Positions 43,805-52,776 of a stretch of DNA of 64,000 nt are shown in pieces. A program made the position numbers and the translations under genes. The notes under the pieces are model-generated. The model was not told where the DNA came from. It did no database searches and saw nothing but the letters and a program-made list of their open reading frames with translations. The DNA is from Actinophytocola sp036378875 (lineage in GTDB: Bacteria > Actinomycetota > Actinomycetes > Mycobacteriales > Pseudonocardiaceae). Each line of letters begins with the position of its first letter. Positions within the stretch are counted from its first letter, which is position 1. The stretch is taken from positions 79,567 to 143,566 of the forward strand of contig NZ_DASUVO010000159.1 in assembly GCF_036378875.1 (NCBI RefSeq), read 5' to 3'.

Positions 43805-45513
43805 CAGACCAGGAAGTACCGTTGTGCCATCGGTAGTTCCTCCACCGGGGCCGGTTCGATCAGTTCGCCGTTCACGTGGACGGCGAAGGTGTCCGGGTCG
43901 ACCGTCACCGCCGGCAGGTCGCTGTTGTTGATCATGTCGGCCTTCGTGACGCCGCGGGTGTTCGTCAGCGCCGCCAACGGGGTCGACGTGCCCAGGTCCA
44001 GGTTCACCGCCGACGGGGCCACGAAGTGCAAACTGGACGCTGCCGCCACGGCGGGCGCGGCGCCGTACATCGGGCGGGCCAGTACCGGCTGCGGCGTCGG
44101 GATCGAGGCGTTGGCGTCGCCCATCGCGGCCCATGCGATGAACCCGCCCTTCAGCACCACCGACGGCTTCACGCCGAAGAAGCGCGGCTCCCACAGCACC
44201 AGGTCCGCCAGCTTGCCCACCTCGACCGAGCCGATCTCGTGGGCCATGCCATGTGCGATGGCCGGGTTGATCGTGTACTTCGCGACGTACCGGCGGGCGC
44301 GCATGTTGTCGGCGGCCGAGTCTCCCGGCAGGGCGCCGCGACGGCGCTTCATCACGTGTGCCGTCTGCCAGGTCCGGATGATCACCTCACCGATGCGTCC
44401 CATCGCCTGTGAGTCCGAGCCGATCATCGAGATCGCGCCGATGTCGTGCAGCACGTCCTCCGCCGCGATGGTCGTCGGCCGGATCCGGCTTTCCGCGAAG
44501 GCCAGGTCCTCCGGGACCGACGGGTTCAGGTGGTGACACACCATCAGCATGTCCAGGTGCTCGTCGATGGTGTTCACCGTGTGCGGGCGGGTCGGGTTCG
44601 TCGACGACGGCAGGATGTTCGGCAGGCCGACCACCGTGATGATGTCCGGTGCGTGGCCGCCACCCGCGCCTTCCGTGTGGTAGGCGTTGATCGACCGTCC
44701 GGCGATCGCGTCCACGGTGGACTCCACGAATCCGGCCTCGTTCAACGTGTCCGTGTGGATCGCGACCTGCACACCGGTCTCGTCGGCGACCCGCAGACAC
44801 GCGTCGATCGCCGCGGGTGTCGTGCCCCAGTCCTCGTGCAGCTTGAACCCGCCGGCACCACCGAGCACCTGCTCGCGGAGCGCGGCCTGCGACACCGTAT
44901 TTCCCTTGCCCAGCAACAGGACGTTCACGGGTTGGCCGTCCATGGCCAGCAGCATCCGGTTGAGGTTCCACGCGCCGGAGGTGACCGTGGTCGCCTTGCT
45001 GCTCTCCGCCGGACCGATGCCGCCACCGATCAACGTGGTGAGCCCGGATGCGAGCGCGGTCTCGGTCAACTGTGGACAGATGAAGTGGACATGGCAGTCG
45101 ACGCCGCCGGCGGTGAGGATCTTGCCGTTGCCGCCGATGATCTCGGTGGACGGACCGATCACCAGCGCCGGGTCCACACCGTCCATTGTGTCCGGATTGC
45201 CCGCCTTGCCGATCCCGACGATCCGGCCGTCACGCACCCCGACATCGGCCTTCACCACACCCCAGTGGTCCAGCACGACCACGCCGGTGATCACCAGGTC
45301 CGGCGCGCCCTCCGCACGAGTGGCCAGCGACTGGCCCATCGACTCGCGGATGACCTTGCCACCGCCGAAGATGACCTCGTCGCCCGAGCCGGCCGGGCCC
45401 ATGGCACGGTCCTCTGTGACCTCGATCAGGAGGTCGGTGTCCGCCAGCCGGATGCGGTCGCCGACCGTCGGCCCCAACAATGACGCGTAGCGCGCCCGCT
45501 CGACGCCGGTCAT
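43804..45513 (-). CDS. ureC: Urease subunit alpha
   Basis: The 569-residue catalytic subunit hydrolyses urea to ammonia and carbamate at a di-nickel site. The metal ligands are visible: HVH (141, 143), carbamylated K224 in GFKLHEDWG, H253 (AIHTDTLNE), H279 (NAYHTEGAGGGHAPD) and D367 (IGSDSQAMGR). The mobile flap has C326 and H327 (MVCHHLNPS). The length is standard. ATG 45513 overlaps the ureB stop by four bases. Confidence 0.96.
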   Translation of the reverse strand: MTGVERARYASLLGPTVGDRIRLADTDLLIEVTEDRAMGPAGSGDEVIFGGGKVIRESMGQSLATRAEGAPDLVITGVVVLDHWGVVKADVGVRDGRIVGIGKAGNPDTMDGVDPALVIGPSTEIIGGNGKILTAGGVDCHVHFICPQLTETALASGLTTLIGGGIGPAESSKATTVTSGAWNLNRMLLAMDGQPVNVLLLGKGNTVSQAALREQVLGGAGGFKLHEDWGTTPAAIDACLRVADETGVQVAIHTDTLNEAGFVESTVDAIAGRSINAYHTEGAGGGHAPDIITVVGLPNILPSSTNPTRPHTVNTIDEHLDMLMVCHHLNPSVPEDLAFAESRIRPTTIAAEDVLHDIGAISMIGSDSQAMGRIGEVIIRTWQTAHVMKRRRGALPGDSAADNMRARRYVAKYTINPAIAHGMAHEIGSVEVGKLADLVLWEPRFFGVKPSVVLKGGFIAWAAMGDANASIPTPQPVLARPMYGAAPAVAAASSLHFVAPSAVNLDLGTSTPLAALTNTRGVTKADMINNSDLPAVTVDPDTFAVHVNGELIEPAPVEELPMAQRYFLV

Positions 45514-45872
45514 GACTCGGCCCCTCCTCGCAGGCTCCGAGGGGCCGCTGCATCGATGGCTCGCTCCGCAAGCTCCGCTCGCAGCCCCGGCACGACGCGA
45601 CGCCCGGCAAGCGGTACCAGCGACACCGCCCGCTCGACACCCGGCTCGAACCGCACGGACGTGCCGGCCGGGATGTCCAGCCGGTGGCCTTCGGCCGAGG
45701 CGCGGTCGAACTCGAGCGCCGGGTTCGTGGCCGCGAAGTGGTAGTGGGAGCCGACCTGCACGGGCCGGTCCCCCGTGTTGCGCACGACGAGCGACACACG
45801 TGGCCGCCCCGGGTTCAGCTCGACCGGCTCGTCGGCCGGCAGGATCTCGCCTGGAATCAAGTCTGACCTCAC
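45510..45872 (-). CDS. ureB: Urease subunit beta
   Basis: The 120-residue subunit shows the usual UreB core (IPGEILPADEPVELNPGRPRVSLVVRNTGDRPVQVGSHYHF and EFDRASAEGHRLDIPAGTSVRFEPG, quoted by position 6-77). After GRRVVPGLR it continues with a non-canonical tail, AELAERAIDAAAPRSLRGG, partly encoded by the dispersed GGAGCTTGCGGAGCG repeat (45561-45580). Normal beta subunits end with a short YGFN-type stretch. GTG 45872 overlaps the ureA stop, and its stop overlaps the ureC start. Confidence 0.93.
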   Translation of the reverse strand: MRSDLIPGEILPADEPVELNPGRPRVSLVVRNTGDRPVQVGSHYHFAATNPALEFDRASAEGHRLDIPAGTSVRFEPGVERAVSLVPLAGRRVVPGLRAELAERAIDAAAPRSLRGGAES

Positions 45873-46171
45873 ACGATCGGGCTGTGGACGGTCACCAGCT
45901 TGGTGCCGTCCGGGAACGTGGCCTCCACCTGCACCGAGTCGATCATCTCCGGCACACCCGGCATGACCTGGGCTCGCGTCAGTACGGAACGGCCGCTCGA
46001 CATCAGCTCGCTCACCGAACGGCCGTCCCGGGCACCCTCGATCACGTGTTCTGTGATGAGCGCCACTGCTTCGGGGTGGTTGAGCAGCACACCGCGCTCC
46101 AGTCGGCGGCGCGCGACGTCGGCCGCGAAGAGAACCAGCAGCTTGTCGCGTTCCTGGGGGGTCAGGTGCAT
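45869..46171 (-). CDS. ureA: Urease subunit gamma
   Basis: The 100-residue gamma subunit has the typical start MHLTPQERDKLLVLFAADVA, followed by RLERGVLLNHPEAVALITEH and the end VEATFPDGTKLVTVHSPI. It is the first gene of the ureABCFGD operon, with four-base overlaps downstream. No ureE gene is present, which is common in actinobacteria. No NtcA- or GlnR-like site was recognised with confidence in the 220 bp upstream. Confidence 0.95.
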   Translation of the reverse strand: MHLTPQERDKLLVLFAADVARRRLERGVLLNHPEAVALITEHVIEGARDGRSVSELMSSGRSVLTRAQVMPGVPEMIDSVQVEATFPDGTKLVTVHSPIV

Positions 46172-46394
46172 GCCCGGTTGTCTACCATCCGCGGCGGCTC
46201 GAACCCCGCTCCGGAAACATGCGCGTTACACCGTGGATCTGAATCGTTCTCCTAAATCGTGACCGAAACCACCGCACTCGGCAATTGCCACGGCGGTAGA
46301 AAGGGGAGGAAGGTTGTTTCACCGTGCGGTCAGGGGAGCAGGTGCGGACACCGCGCGACGATGATCGGGGACTGGCGGAGAGGCTGGTAAAACC

Positions 46395-47546
46395 ATGCAC
46401 AGCGCGGTGCGGCAGATTGTTGACACTCCCGTGCAGACGGAGCCGGACGACGGCTTCCGACCGGGCCTGGAAGGCGTCGTCGCCTTCCGCACCGAGATCG
46501 CCGAACCCGACCGGGATGGCGGTGCTCTGCGTTACCGGGGTGTGAACATCGAGGATCTCGCCGGCAAAGTCACGTTCGGCGACGTATGGGCACTTCTCGT
46601 GGACGGCCGGTTCGGGCAGGGGTTGCCGCCCGCCGAGCCGTTCCCCATCCCGGTGCACACGGGTGACGTTCGCGTGGACGTCCAGGCGGCACTTGCCATG
46701 CTCGCCCCGATCTGGGACTACAAGCCCCTGCTCGACATCAGCGACGCGGAAGCCCGTGAGCAGCTGGCGCGGGCGTCGGTCATGGCGCTGTCGTACGTCG
46801 CGCAGTCGGCGCGGGGCATCGGCCGCCCTGCGGTGCCGCAGAGGCGGATCGACGAGTGCGCCACGATCACCGAGCGCTTCATGACCCGCTGGCGCGGCGA
46901 ACCCGACCCGGCACACGTCAAGGCCGTCGACGCCTACTGGGTGTCGGCCGCCGAGCACGGTCTCAACGCCTCCACCTTCACCGCCCGCGTCATCGCCTCC
47001 ACCGGCGCGGACGTCGCCGCGGCCATGTCCGGGGCGATCGGCGCCATGTCCGGCCCACTGCACGGCGGCGCCCCGGCCCGCGTGCTGCCGATGATCGAGC
47101 AGGTCGAGAAGACCGGCGACGCACGCAAGGTCGTCGCGGGCATCCTCGACCGCCACGAGCGGCTGATGGGCTTCGGCCACCGCGTCTACCGCGCCGAGGA
47201 CCCGCGCGCCCGCGTGCTCCGGCGCACCTGCAAGGAACTGGGCGCCGCCCGCTACGAGGTGGCCGCCGAACTGGAGCAGGCCGCGCTGACCGAGCTCCGC
47301 GAACGCCGCCCGGACCGCGCCATCGAGACGAACGTCGAGTTCTGGGCCGCCGTCATCCTGGACTTCGCGCAGGTCCCGCCGCACATGATGCCGGCCATGT
47401 TCACCTGCGCCCGCACCGCCGGCTGGTGCGCCCACATCCTGGAGCAGAAGCGCACCGGCAAGCTCGTGCGGCCGTCCGCCAAGTACGTGGGCCCCGGGCC
47501 TCGCACCCCGGAAGAGGTCGAGGGCTGGGACTCGGTCTCGCACTGA
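46395..47546 (+). CDS. citA: Second citrate synthase (CitA-type)
   Basis: The 383-residue enzyme is a short-form citrate synthase resembling the CitA/citrate synthase II proteins of mycobacteria. Blocks: ALRYRGVNIEDLAG, AEHGLNASTFTARVIAST, GPLHGGAPARVLPMI and ERLMGFGHRVYRAEDPRA. It lacks the N-terminal beta domain of the other citrate synthase in the window (29548). GGAGAGG lies about 12 bases before the ATG. It is divergent from the urease operon. Confidence 0.88.
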   Translation: MHSAVRQIVDTPVQTEPDDGFRPGLEGVVAFRTEIAEPDRDGGALRYRGVNIEDLAGKVTFGDVWALLVDGRFGQGLPPAEPFPIPVHTGDVRVDVQAALAMLAPIWDYKPLLDISDAEAREQLARASVMALSYVAQSARGIGRPAVPQRRIDECATITERFMTRWRGEPDPAHVKAVDAYWVSAAEHGLNASTFTARVIASTGADVAAAMSGAIGAMSGPLHGGAPARVLPMIEQVEKTGDARKVVAGILDRHERLMGFGHRVYRAEDPRARVLRRTCKELGAARYEVAAELEQAALTELRERRPDRAIETNVEFWAAVILDFAQVPPHMMPAMFTCARTAGWCAHILEQKRTGKLVRPSAKYVGPGPRTPEEVEGWDSVSH

Positions 47547-47581
47547 ACCCCGGTACGCGTTGGGGCCATGGCCGGTGTCAT

Positions 47582-47624
47582 GAAAGACGCGATCGGGACG
47601 TTCAACGACATGAGCGCGTCTTTC
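47582..47624. terminator. GAAAGACGCG hairpin after citA
   Basis: GAAAGACGCG (47582-47591) pairs with CGCGTCTTTC (47615-47624) around a 23-base loop, 36 bp after the citA stop. The T-rich end suits a terminator. Confidence 0.6.
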
Positions 47625-47695
47625 GAGACATCGCCCGCAGCGGGTCCACCGGGCCGCACCCCAGCCATCAAGACCATCGTTGGATGGGGTTGAGC

Positions 47696-47727
47696 GTCCC
47701 GAGGGGCACCCTTGGCGCATTCGGGAC
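47696..47727. repeat. GTCCCGA inverted repeat in the citA/ABC intergenic region
   Basis: GTCCCGA (47696-47702) and TCGGGAC (47721-47727) flank a GGGGCACCCTTGGCGC core. The 276-bp gap between citA and the ABC ATPase gene also has a TTGACA at 47759-47764 without a clear -10 partner. No other gene is seen in the gap. Confidence 0.4.
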
Positions 47728-47822
47728 CAGCGGGCGGGGGACCCTGTCCATCGATCGGTTGACACCTGGGTTCAGTCTTGCGGGTGTCCCTCGTGGGCGG
47801 TCGTCCGCGACACGATTTCCGT

Positions 47823-48656
47823 ATGACCGCCATACAGGTTCGCGGACTTCGTAAGTCCTATCGCGAGGTCGACGCCGTCGCTGGTGTCGATCTCGATATT
47901 CGGCAGGGTGAGGTGTTCGCCCTGCTCGGCCCCAACGGCGCGGGCAAGACCACGACCGTCGAGATTCTCGAGGGGCATCGTCGGCGTGACGCGGGTGAGG
48001 TGTCCGTGCTCGGGGTGGACCCGGCCACGGCTGGGCGCTCGTGGCGGGCGCGGCTGGGGATCGTCCTGCAGACGGCAAATGACGCGGCCGCGTTGACCGT
48101 GCGGGAGAGCGTGCGGCACTACGCCGGCTACTACCCGAACCCGGCGCCCGTCGACGAGGTGATCGAGCGGGTCGGTCTGACCGCGAAGGCGGGGGCACGG
48201 GTGAAGGCGCTGTCCGGTGGTCAGCGTCGCCGGCTCGATGTCGCACTCGGTGTGGTCGGGCGGCCGGAGCTGGTGTTCCTCGACGAGCCGACGACCGGGT
48301 TCGATCCGGAGGCGCGCCGCCAGTTCTGGGAGCTGATCAGGAGCCTCGCCGCGGGTGGCACGACGATTCTGCTGACCACGCACTACCTGGACGAGGCCGA
48401 GGCGCTGGCCGACCGGGTCGCGGTGATCGCCGGGGGTCGGATCGTCGCGGAGGGCACGCCAGCCACGCTGGGCGGTCGTTCGACGGCGAAGGCCACCGTG
48501 CGCTGGGTGGGGCCGGGCGGTCCGCGGTCGGTGCTGACCGACACCCCGACCGCGTTGATCGCCGACCTGTCCCGTGACGGCGAGCTGGCCGAGCTGACCG
48601 TGACCAGGCCGAGCCTGGAGGACACCTACCTGGAACTGATCGGAGAGCCCCGATGA
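47823..48656 (+). CDS. ABC exporter ATPase
   Basis: The 277-residue protein has the full set of ABC motifs: GPNGAGKTTT (residues 38-47), Q-loop VLQTANDAA, signature ALSGGQRRRLDVAL, Walker B LVFLDEPTTGFD and H-loop TTHYLDEAE. The C-terminal part is of the DrrA/ABC-2 drug-export type. ATG 47823 was chosen; the in-frame start 45 bp upstream adds nothing conserved. It is the first of four overlapping genes (permease, histidine kinase, response regulator). Confidence 0.88.
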   Translation: MTAIQVRGLRKSYREVDAVAGVDLDIRQGEVFALLGPNGAGKTTTVEILEGHRRRDAGEVSVLGVDPATAGRSWRARLGIVLQTANDAAALTVRESVRHYAGYYPNPAPVDEVIERVGLTAKAGARVKALSGGQRRRLDVALGVVGRPELVFLDEPTTGFDPEARRQFWELIRSLAAGGTTILLTTHYLDEAEALADRVAVIAGGRIVAEGTPATLGGRSTAKATVRWVGPGGPRSVLTDTPTALIADLSRDGELAELTVTRPSLEDTYLELIGEPR

Positions 48657-49462
48657 CCACCGTCGCACTGCCGTCCACCTTCGGGCTCGGGGTCTCCCGT
48701 GGCGGGGTCGAGCTGAGGCAGTTCTTCCGTCAGAAGGAACAGGTGGTCTTCACCTTCACCTTCCCCGCGATCATCCTGATCCTGCTCGGCAACGTCTTCG
48801 ACGACAGCTACGGGCCGGGGGTGTCCGTCGGGCAGGTGTTCGCGGCCAGCATGATCGCCGCGGGTGTCGTGGCGACGTCGTTCCTCAACCTCGGTATCAG
48901 CGTCGCGCTGGACCGGGAGGACGGGACGCTCAAGCGACTGCGTGGCACGCCCATCACCGCGTCCGCCTACTTCGTCGGGAAGGTGTTCCTGGTCGCGGTG
49001 GCGAGCCTCGCCGAGGTGGTCGTGCTGCTGGCCGTCGGCATGCTCATGTTCGACGTGTCCCTGCCCACCGCGGCCGCGAAGTGGTTCACGTTCGCGTGGG
49101 TGTTCGTGCTGAGCGTCGTCTCCTGCTCGCTGCTCGGCATCGCGATCAGCTCGATCGCGAAGTCCGCGCAGAGTGCCGGCGCTGTCACGAACGTCCCGTA
49201 CATCACGCTGCTGTTCATGTCCGGTGTGTACATCCCGATCCCGGCGCTGCCCGACTGGATGCTGAACGTGGGGTCGCTCTTCCCGATCAAATGGGCGGCA
49301 CAGGGCTTCCGCGCGGCGTTCCTGCCGGACAGCATGATGACCAGGGAGGCGGCGGCATCATGGGAACTCGGGAAGACCGCACTGATTCTGGGCGGATGGT
49401 GCGTGCTGGGGCTGGCACTGTGTCTGATGACGTTCCGCTGGACGAACAAGCGCGAAGGCTGA
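48653..49462 (+). CDS. ABC-2 type permease
   Basis: The 269-residue permease has six helices and the ABC-2 membrane domain pattern (NLGISVALDREDGTLKRLRGTPI, then LFMSGVYIPIPALPDWM). It pairs with the preceding ATPase (4-bp ATGA overlap), probably as an exporter of a drug or lipid. Its last 43 bp overlap the histidine kinase start. Confidence 0.86.
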   Translation: MTTVALPSTFGLGVSRGGVELRQFFRQKEQVVFTFTFPAIILILLGNVFDDSYGPGVSVGQVFAASMIAAGVVATSFLNLGISVALDREDGTLKRLRGTPITASAYFVGKVFLVAVASLAEVVVLLAVGMLMFDVSLPTAAAKWFTFAWVFVLSVVSCSLLGIAISSIAKSAQSAGAVTNVPYITLLFMSGVYIPIPALPDWMLNVGSLFPIKWAAQGFRAAFLPDSMMTREAAASWELGKTALILGGWCVLGLALCLMTFRWTNKREG

Positions 49463-50628
49463 CCCACGCCTGGCGGCGCTGGTGGTGGCTGTGGGACCTC
49501 TACTTCGCCATCGGCTTCGTCGCCGTGACACTGACCCTGCTCGGCGAGGACGACACGTCGACGCTGGACCACACGGTGGCGATCGGCGCGACCGTCGCGA
49601 TGGCCGTCTTGTACATCACGTTCGGCCGCCCCGCCATCGCCCAGCACGACGGCGACCCGCCACCGTGGAAGGGCAGGACCTTCATGGTGGGCATGGTGGC
49701 CCTGCTGCTGACGGGCGTGCTCTTCCAGCAGGCGATGTCGTTCGCGTTGTTCGCGGTGTGCCCGCTGGCGTTCATGTCGCTGGACCTGAAGGAAGCCATC
49801 CTCGTCGTCATCCCGGCCAACATGGTGCCGGTCCTGGCCGCGTACGCCGAGGACGGCATGCGAGCGATGGTGATGCAGTTCTTCCCCGGCACGCTGTTCA
49901 CCATCACGTTCGCGGTCCTGCTCGGCGCGTGGATCACCCGGGTGGTGGCGCAGAGCCAGGAGCGAGCCGTGTTGATCAAGGAGTTGGAGGAGAGCCGGGA
50001 GGAGGTCAGCCGGCTCTCCCGCGAGGCCGGTGTGGCCACCGAGCGGGCCCGGCTGGCCGCCGAGATCCACGACACCCTCGCGCAGGGCTTCACCAGCCTG
50101 GTGACGCTCGTGCAGGCGGCGGAGTCCGAACTGGACCACGACCACGCGAAGGTGCGCAAGCACCTCGAGCTCGCCGCCCGGACCGCGCGGGAGAACCTGA
50201 CCGAGGCGCGGGCACTCGTGGCCGGGCTGACCCCGGCCGCGCTCGGCACCGGTTCGCTCGACACGGCCGTCCGCCGCCAGCTGTCCCAGTTCGCCGAGGA
50301 GACCGGGATGAACGTGGTCTACGACGCGGACGGGGACAGCTCGACCCTGCCGACCGCACTCGAGGTCGTACTGCTTCGCATGGTTCAGGAGTCGCTCACC
50401 AACGCACGCAAGCATTCCCGCGCCACCGAGGTGACGGTCACGTTGCGGGTCGACGAGAACCACGCGGCACTTCAGGTCAGGGACAACGGGGTCGGCTTCC
50501 ATCCCGAGCTGCCGGTCGACGGCTTCGGCTTGCGTGGCATGCGAAACCGGGTCGCACAGGTCGGCGGGAAACTGACCGTCCATAGTGGAGACAGTGGTAC
50601 GACGGTGGAGTTGGAGGTGCCTCGGTGA
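49420..50628 (+). CDS. NarL/DesK-type sensor histidine kinase
   Basis: The 402-residue protein has five or six N-terminal membrane helices, a coiled linker (SQERAVLIKELEESREEVSRLSRE), the HisKA_3 phosphorylation site in RLAAEIHDTLAQGF (H about 208) and an HATPase domain (NARKHSRATEV, DNGVGFHPE and GFGLRGMRNRV). GTG 49420 was chosen; it overlaps the permease by 43 bp, and no better start fits the first helix. It likely senses membrane stress and controls the adjacent exporter through the response regulator. Confidence 0.87.
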   Translation: MSDDVPLDEQARRLTHAWRRWWWLWDLYFAIGFVAVTLTLLGEDDTSTLDHTVAIGATVAMAVLYITFGRPAIAQHDGDPPPWKGRTFMVGMVALLLTGVLFQQAMSFALFAVCPLAFMSLDLKEAILVVIPANMVPVLAAYAEDGMRAMVMQFFPGTLFTITFAVLLGAWITRVVAQSQERAVLIKELEESREEVSRLSREAGVATERARLAAEIHDTLAQGFTSLVTLVQAAESELDHDHAKVRKHLELAARTARENLTEARALVAGLTPAALGTGSLDTAVRRQLSQFAEETGMNVVYDADGDSSTLPTALEVVLLRMVQESLTNARKHSRATEVTVTLRVDENHAALQVRDNGVGFHPELPVDGFGLRGMRNRVAQVGGKLTVHSGDSGTTVELEVPR

Positions 50629-51248
50629 CGATACGGGTGATGCTGGTCGACGATCACCCGGTGGTCCGCGAAGGGCTGCGGGGCATGCTGGAGGCCGAGG
50701 CGGACCTGACGGTCGTCGCCGAGGCAGGCTCCGGCGAGGAGGCGGTCGCGCGGGCGCGGGCGGCCGACGCGGACGTGATCCTGATGGACCTGCGCATGCG
50801 GGACCTCGACGGCGTCGGCGCGACCGAACGGATCCTCGCGGACAACCCGCGCACGAAGGTGGTCGTGCTCACCACGTACGAGACGGACGCGGACATCCTC
50901 CGCGCGGTCGAGGCAGGCGCGTCCGGCTATCTGCTGAAGGACGCGTCGCGGGCGGACCTCGCGAACGCCGTGCGCGCGGCGGCGCGCGGCGAAACCGTGC
51001 TGGCGCCGTCGGTCGCGGGCCGGTTGGTCAACCAGGTGCGCCGCCCGGTGAGCCAGTCGTTGTCCGGACGGGAGATCGAAGTGCTCACTCTGGTCGCCAA
51101 AGGTCTGACGAATGCGGACATTGGTCGTTCCTTACACATTTCCGAGGCGACGGTGAAAACCCATCTGTTGCGCGCTTTCGGCAAACTCGGCGTCTCCGAC
51201 CGCACCGCCGCGGTGACCACCGCCATGGCGCTGGGACTGCTGCACTGA
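50625..51248 (+). CDS. NarL/LuxR-type response regulator
   Basis: The 207-residue protein has a receiver domain (DDH at residues 9-11, phospho-aspartate in VILMDLRM, lysine in YLLKDAS) and a LuxR-type helix-turn-helix (LSGREIEVLTLVAKGLTNADIG, then HISEATVKTHL). GTG 50625 overlaps the kinase stop by four bases, so the two are a matched pair. Targets are probably the operon's own promoter region. Confidence 0.92.
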   Translation: MTIRVMLVDDHPVVREGLRGMLEAEADLTVVAEAGSGEEAVARARAADADVILMDLRMRDLDGVGATERILADNPRTKVVVLTTYETDADILRAVEAGASGYLLKDASRADLANAVRAAARGETVLAPSVAGRLVNQVRRPVSQSLSGREIEVLTLVAKGLTNADIGRSLHISEATVKTHLLRAFGKLGVSDRTAAVTTAMALGLLH

Positions 51249-51312
51249 GCCGGTAACTGGGAACGGGCAATACCCCGAGCCAGGAGGGGGTTTCTCCGGT
51301 AAGAATGCGCGC

Positions 51313-52671
51313 ATGCTTCAGACCACCGAGTTCGCCCTGCTCCGCCGAGTCGCCGCCGAGCAGGCCGAAAACCGGGCGCCGTCGCTCGTCGCGGCTGTCG
51401 TGCGTGGCGGCGAGGTGCTGTGGACCGGGACCCGCGGCCAGGTCGACGGGGCCGCGCCGACGATCGACACCCAGTACCGCATCGGCTCGATCACGAAGAC
51501 GTTCATCGCGGTCATGGTGCTGCGGTTGCGTGACGAGGGCCGGCTCGACCTGAACGATCCGCTCGACAAGCACGTGGCCGGCACGCCCTACGGTCATCTG
51601 ACCATCGCGCAGCTGCTGTCGCATACCGGCGGGCTCACGTCCGAGGCGCCGGGCCCGTGGTGGGAACGCGCTCCCGGTGGTGACTGGACCGCGATGCTCG
51701 ACCAGGTCGACGAGACCGTGCTGAAGCTCCGCGCCGGCGCCCGGTTCCACTACTCGAACATCGGCTACGCCACGCTCGGCCAGCTGGTCGCCGAGCTGCG
51801 CGGCACGTCGTGGCTGGACGCGCTGAACACCGAGATCCTGGCGCCGCTGGAGATGAACCGCACGACCCCGATGCCGACGGCGCCGCACGCCCTTGGCTGG
51901 GCGGTGCACCCGTACGCGGACGTGCTGCATCCGGAGCCGACGCCGGACTCCGGCGCGCTGGCGCCGGCGGGCCAGCTGTGGTCGACCGCGACGGACCTGG
52001 CGCGCTGGGTGCGGTTCATCGGCGGCGACACGGGCGGCGTGTTGCATCCGGACACGGTCGACGAGATGCGGGCGCCCGCGGTCGTCGACGACGGCGCGGC
52101 GTGGACCGTCGGGTACGGCCTGGGTTTCCAGCTGTGGCGCGACTCCGGCCGGCGGTTCGCCGGGCACACGGGCTCCATGCCCGGCTTCCTGGCGACCGCG
52201 GTGATCGACCCGGCGACGACGACCGGCGCGCTGGCGTTCACGAACGCGACGGCCGGCGTCGCCATCACCGGGCTGACGTTCGACCTGCTGAAGCTGGTGG
52301 ACGACTACGAGCCGGCGCTGCCCGCGGAATGGCGGCCGTTCAGCGAGGTGTCGGGCGAGCTGCTGGCGTTGACGGGCTCGTGGTTCTGGGGCCCCATGCC
52401 GTTCGTGCTGCGTTTGCTGGACGGTGGCTGGGTGGACCTGCGGCCGGCGTCCGGCGCGGGCCGAGGCTCCCGGTTCCGGCCGACGGGCGTGCACGAGTGG
52501 GTCGGCCTGGACGGCTACTACGCAGGCGAGACGCTGAAGCTGCACCACCACGACGACGGCTCGGTGAGCCACATCGACCTGGCGACGTTCATCTTCACCC
52601 GCACCCCGTACGACCCCAAAGCGCCCATTCCGGGCGGCGTCGATGACAACGGGTGGCGACCCGGCAACTAA
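51313..52671 (+). CDS. Serine hydrolase of the beta-lactamase/penicillin-binding-protein type
   Basis: The 452-residue protein has class C beta-lactamase-like motifs: SITK (residues 59-62, SxxK), YSN (about 143-145, YxN) and the HTG triad in FAGHTGSMPG. The C-terminal 120 residues form an extra beta-rich lipocalin-like part. No signal peptide is seen, so it is probably cytoplasmic, as are many esterase- or peptidase-like members. It follows the response regulator by 64 bp. Confidence 0.85.
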   Translation: MLQTTEFALLRRVAAEQAENRAPSLVAAVVRGGEVLWTGTRGQVDGAAPTIDTQYRIGSITKTFIAVMVLRLRDEGRLDLNDPLDKHVAGTPYGHLTIAQLLSHTGGLTSEAPGPWWERAPGGDWTAMLDQVDETVLKLRAGARFHYSNIGYATLGQLVAELRGTSWLDALNTEILAPLEMNRTTPMPTAPHALGWAVHPYADVLHPEPTPDSGALAPAGQLWSTATDLARWVRFIGGDTGGVLHPDTVDEMRAPAVVDDGAAWTVGYGLGFQLWRDSGRRFAGHTGSMPGFLATAVIDPATTTGALAFTNATAGVAITGLTFDLLKLVDDYEPALPAEWRPFSEVSGELLALTGSWFWGPMPFVLRLLDGGWVDLRPASGAGRGSRFRPTGVHEWVGLDGYYAGETLKLHHHDDGSVSHIDLATFIFTRTPYDPKAPIPGGVDDNGWRPGN

Positions 52672-52776
52672 ATACACATTTTTGTGTGATCTTGCGTGTA
52701 ACTATCGGGTGACTCTTGACGCTGTGAGTAATCTTTGGCTTCTGCCGGCGGGGGTTGGCCATTTAGGAGCACACGT

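Noticed and set aside
46172..46394. tRNA or riboswitch between ureA and citA
   Set aside because: Some short complementary stretches exist, but no cloverleaf, anticodon arm or known riboswitch core could be drawn.
30954..47546. A horizontally acquired island around the urease operon
   Set aside because: No integrase, tRNA junction or clear composition change was seen; the genes are ordinary for this group.
52672..52776. Sigma-70-type promoter with TTGACG before the thioester-protein gene
   Set aside because: A TTGACG is present, but the nearest TAATCT is only 7 bp away, so the spacing is wrong; not reported as a feature.
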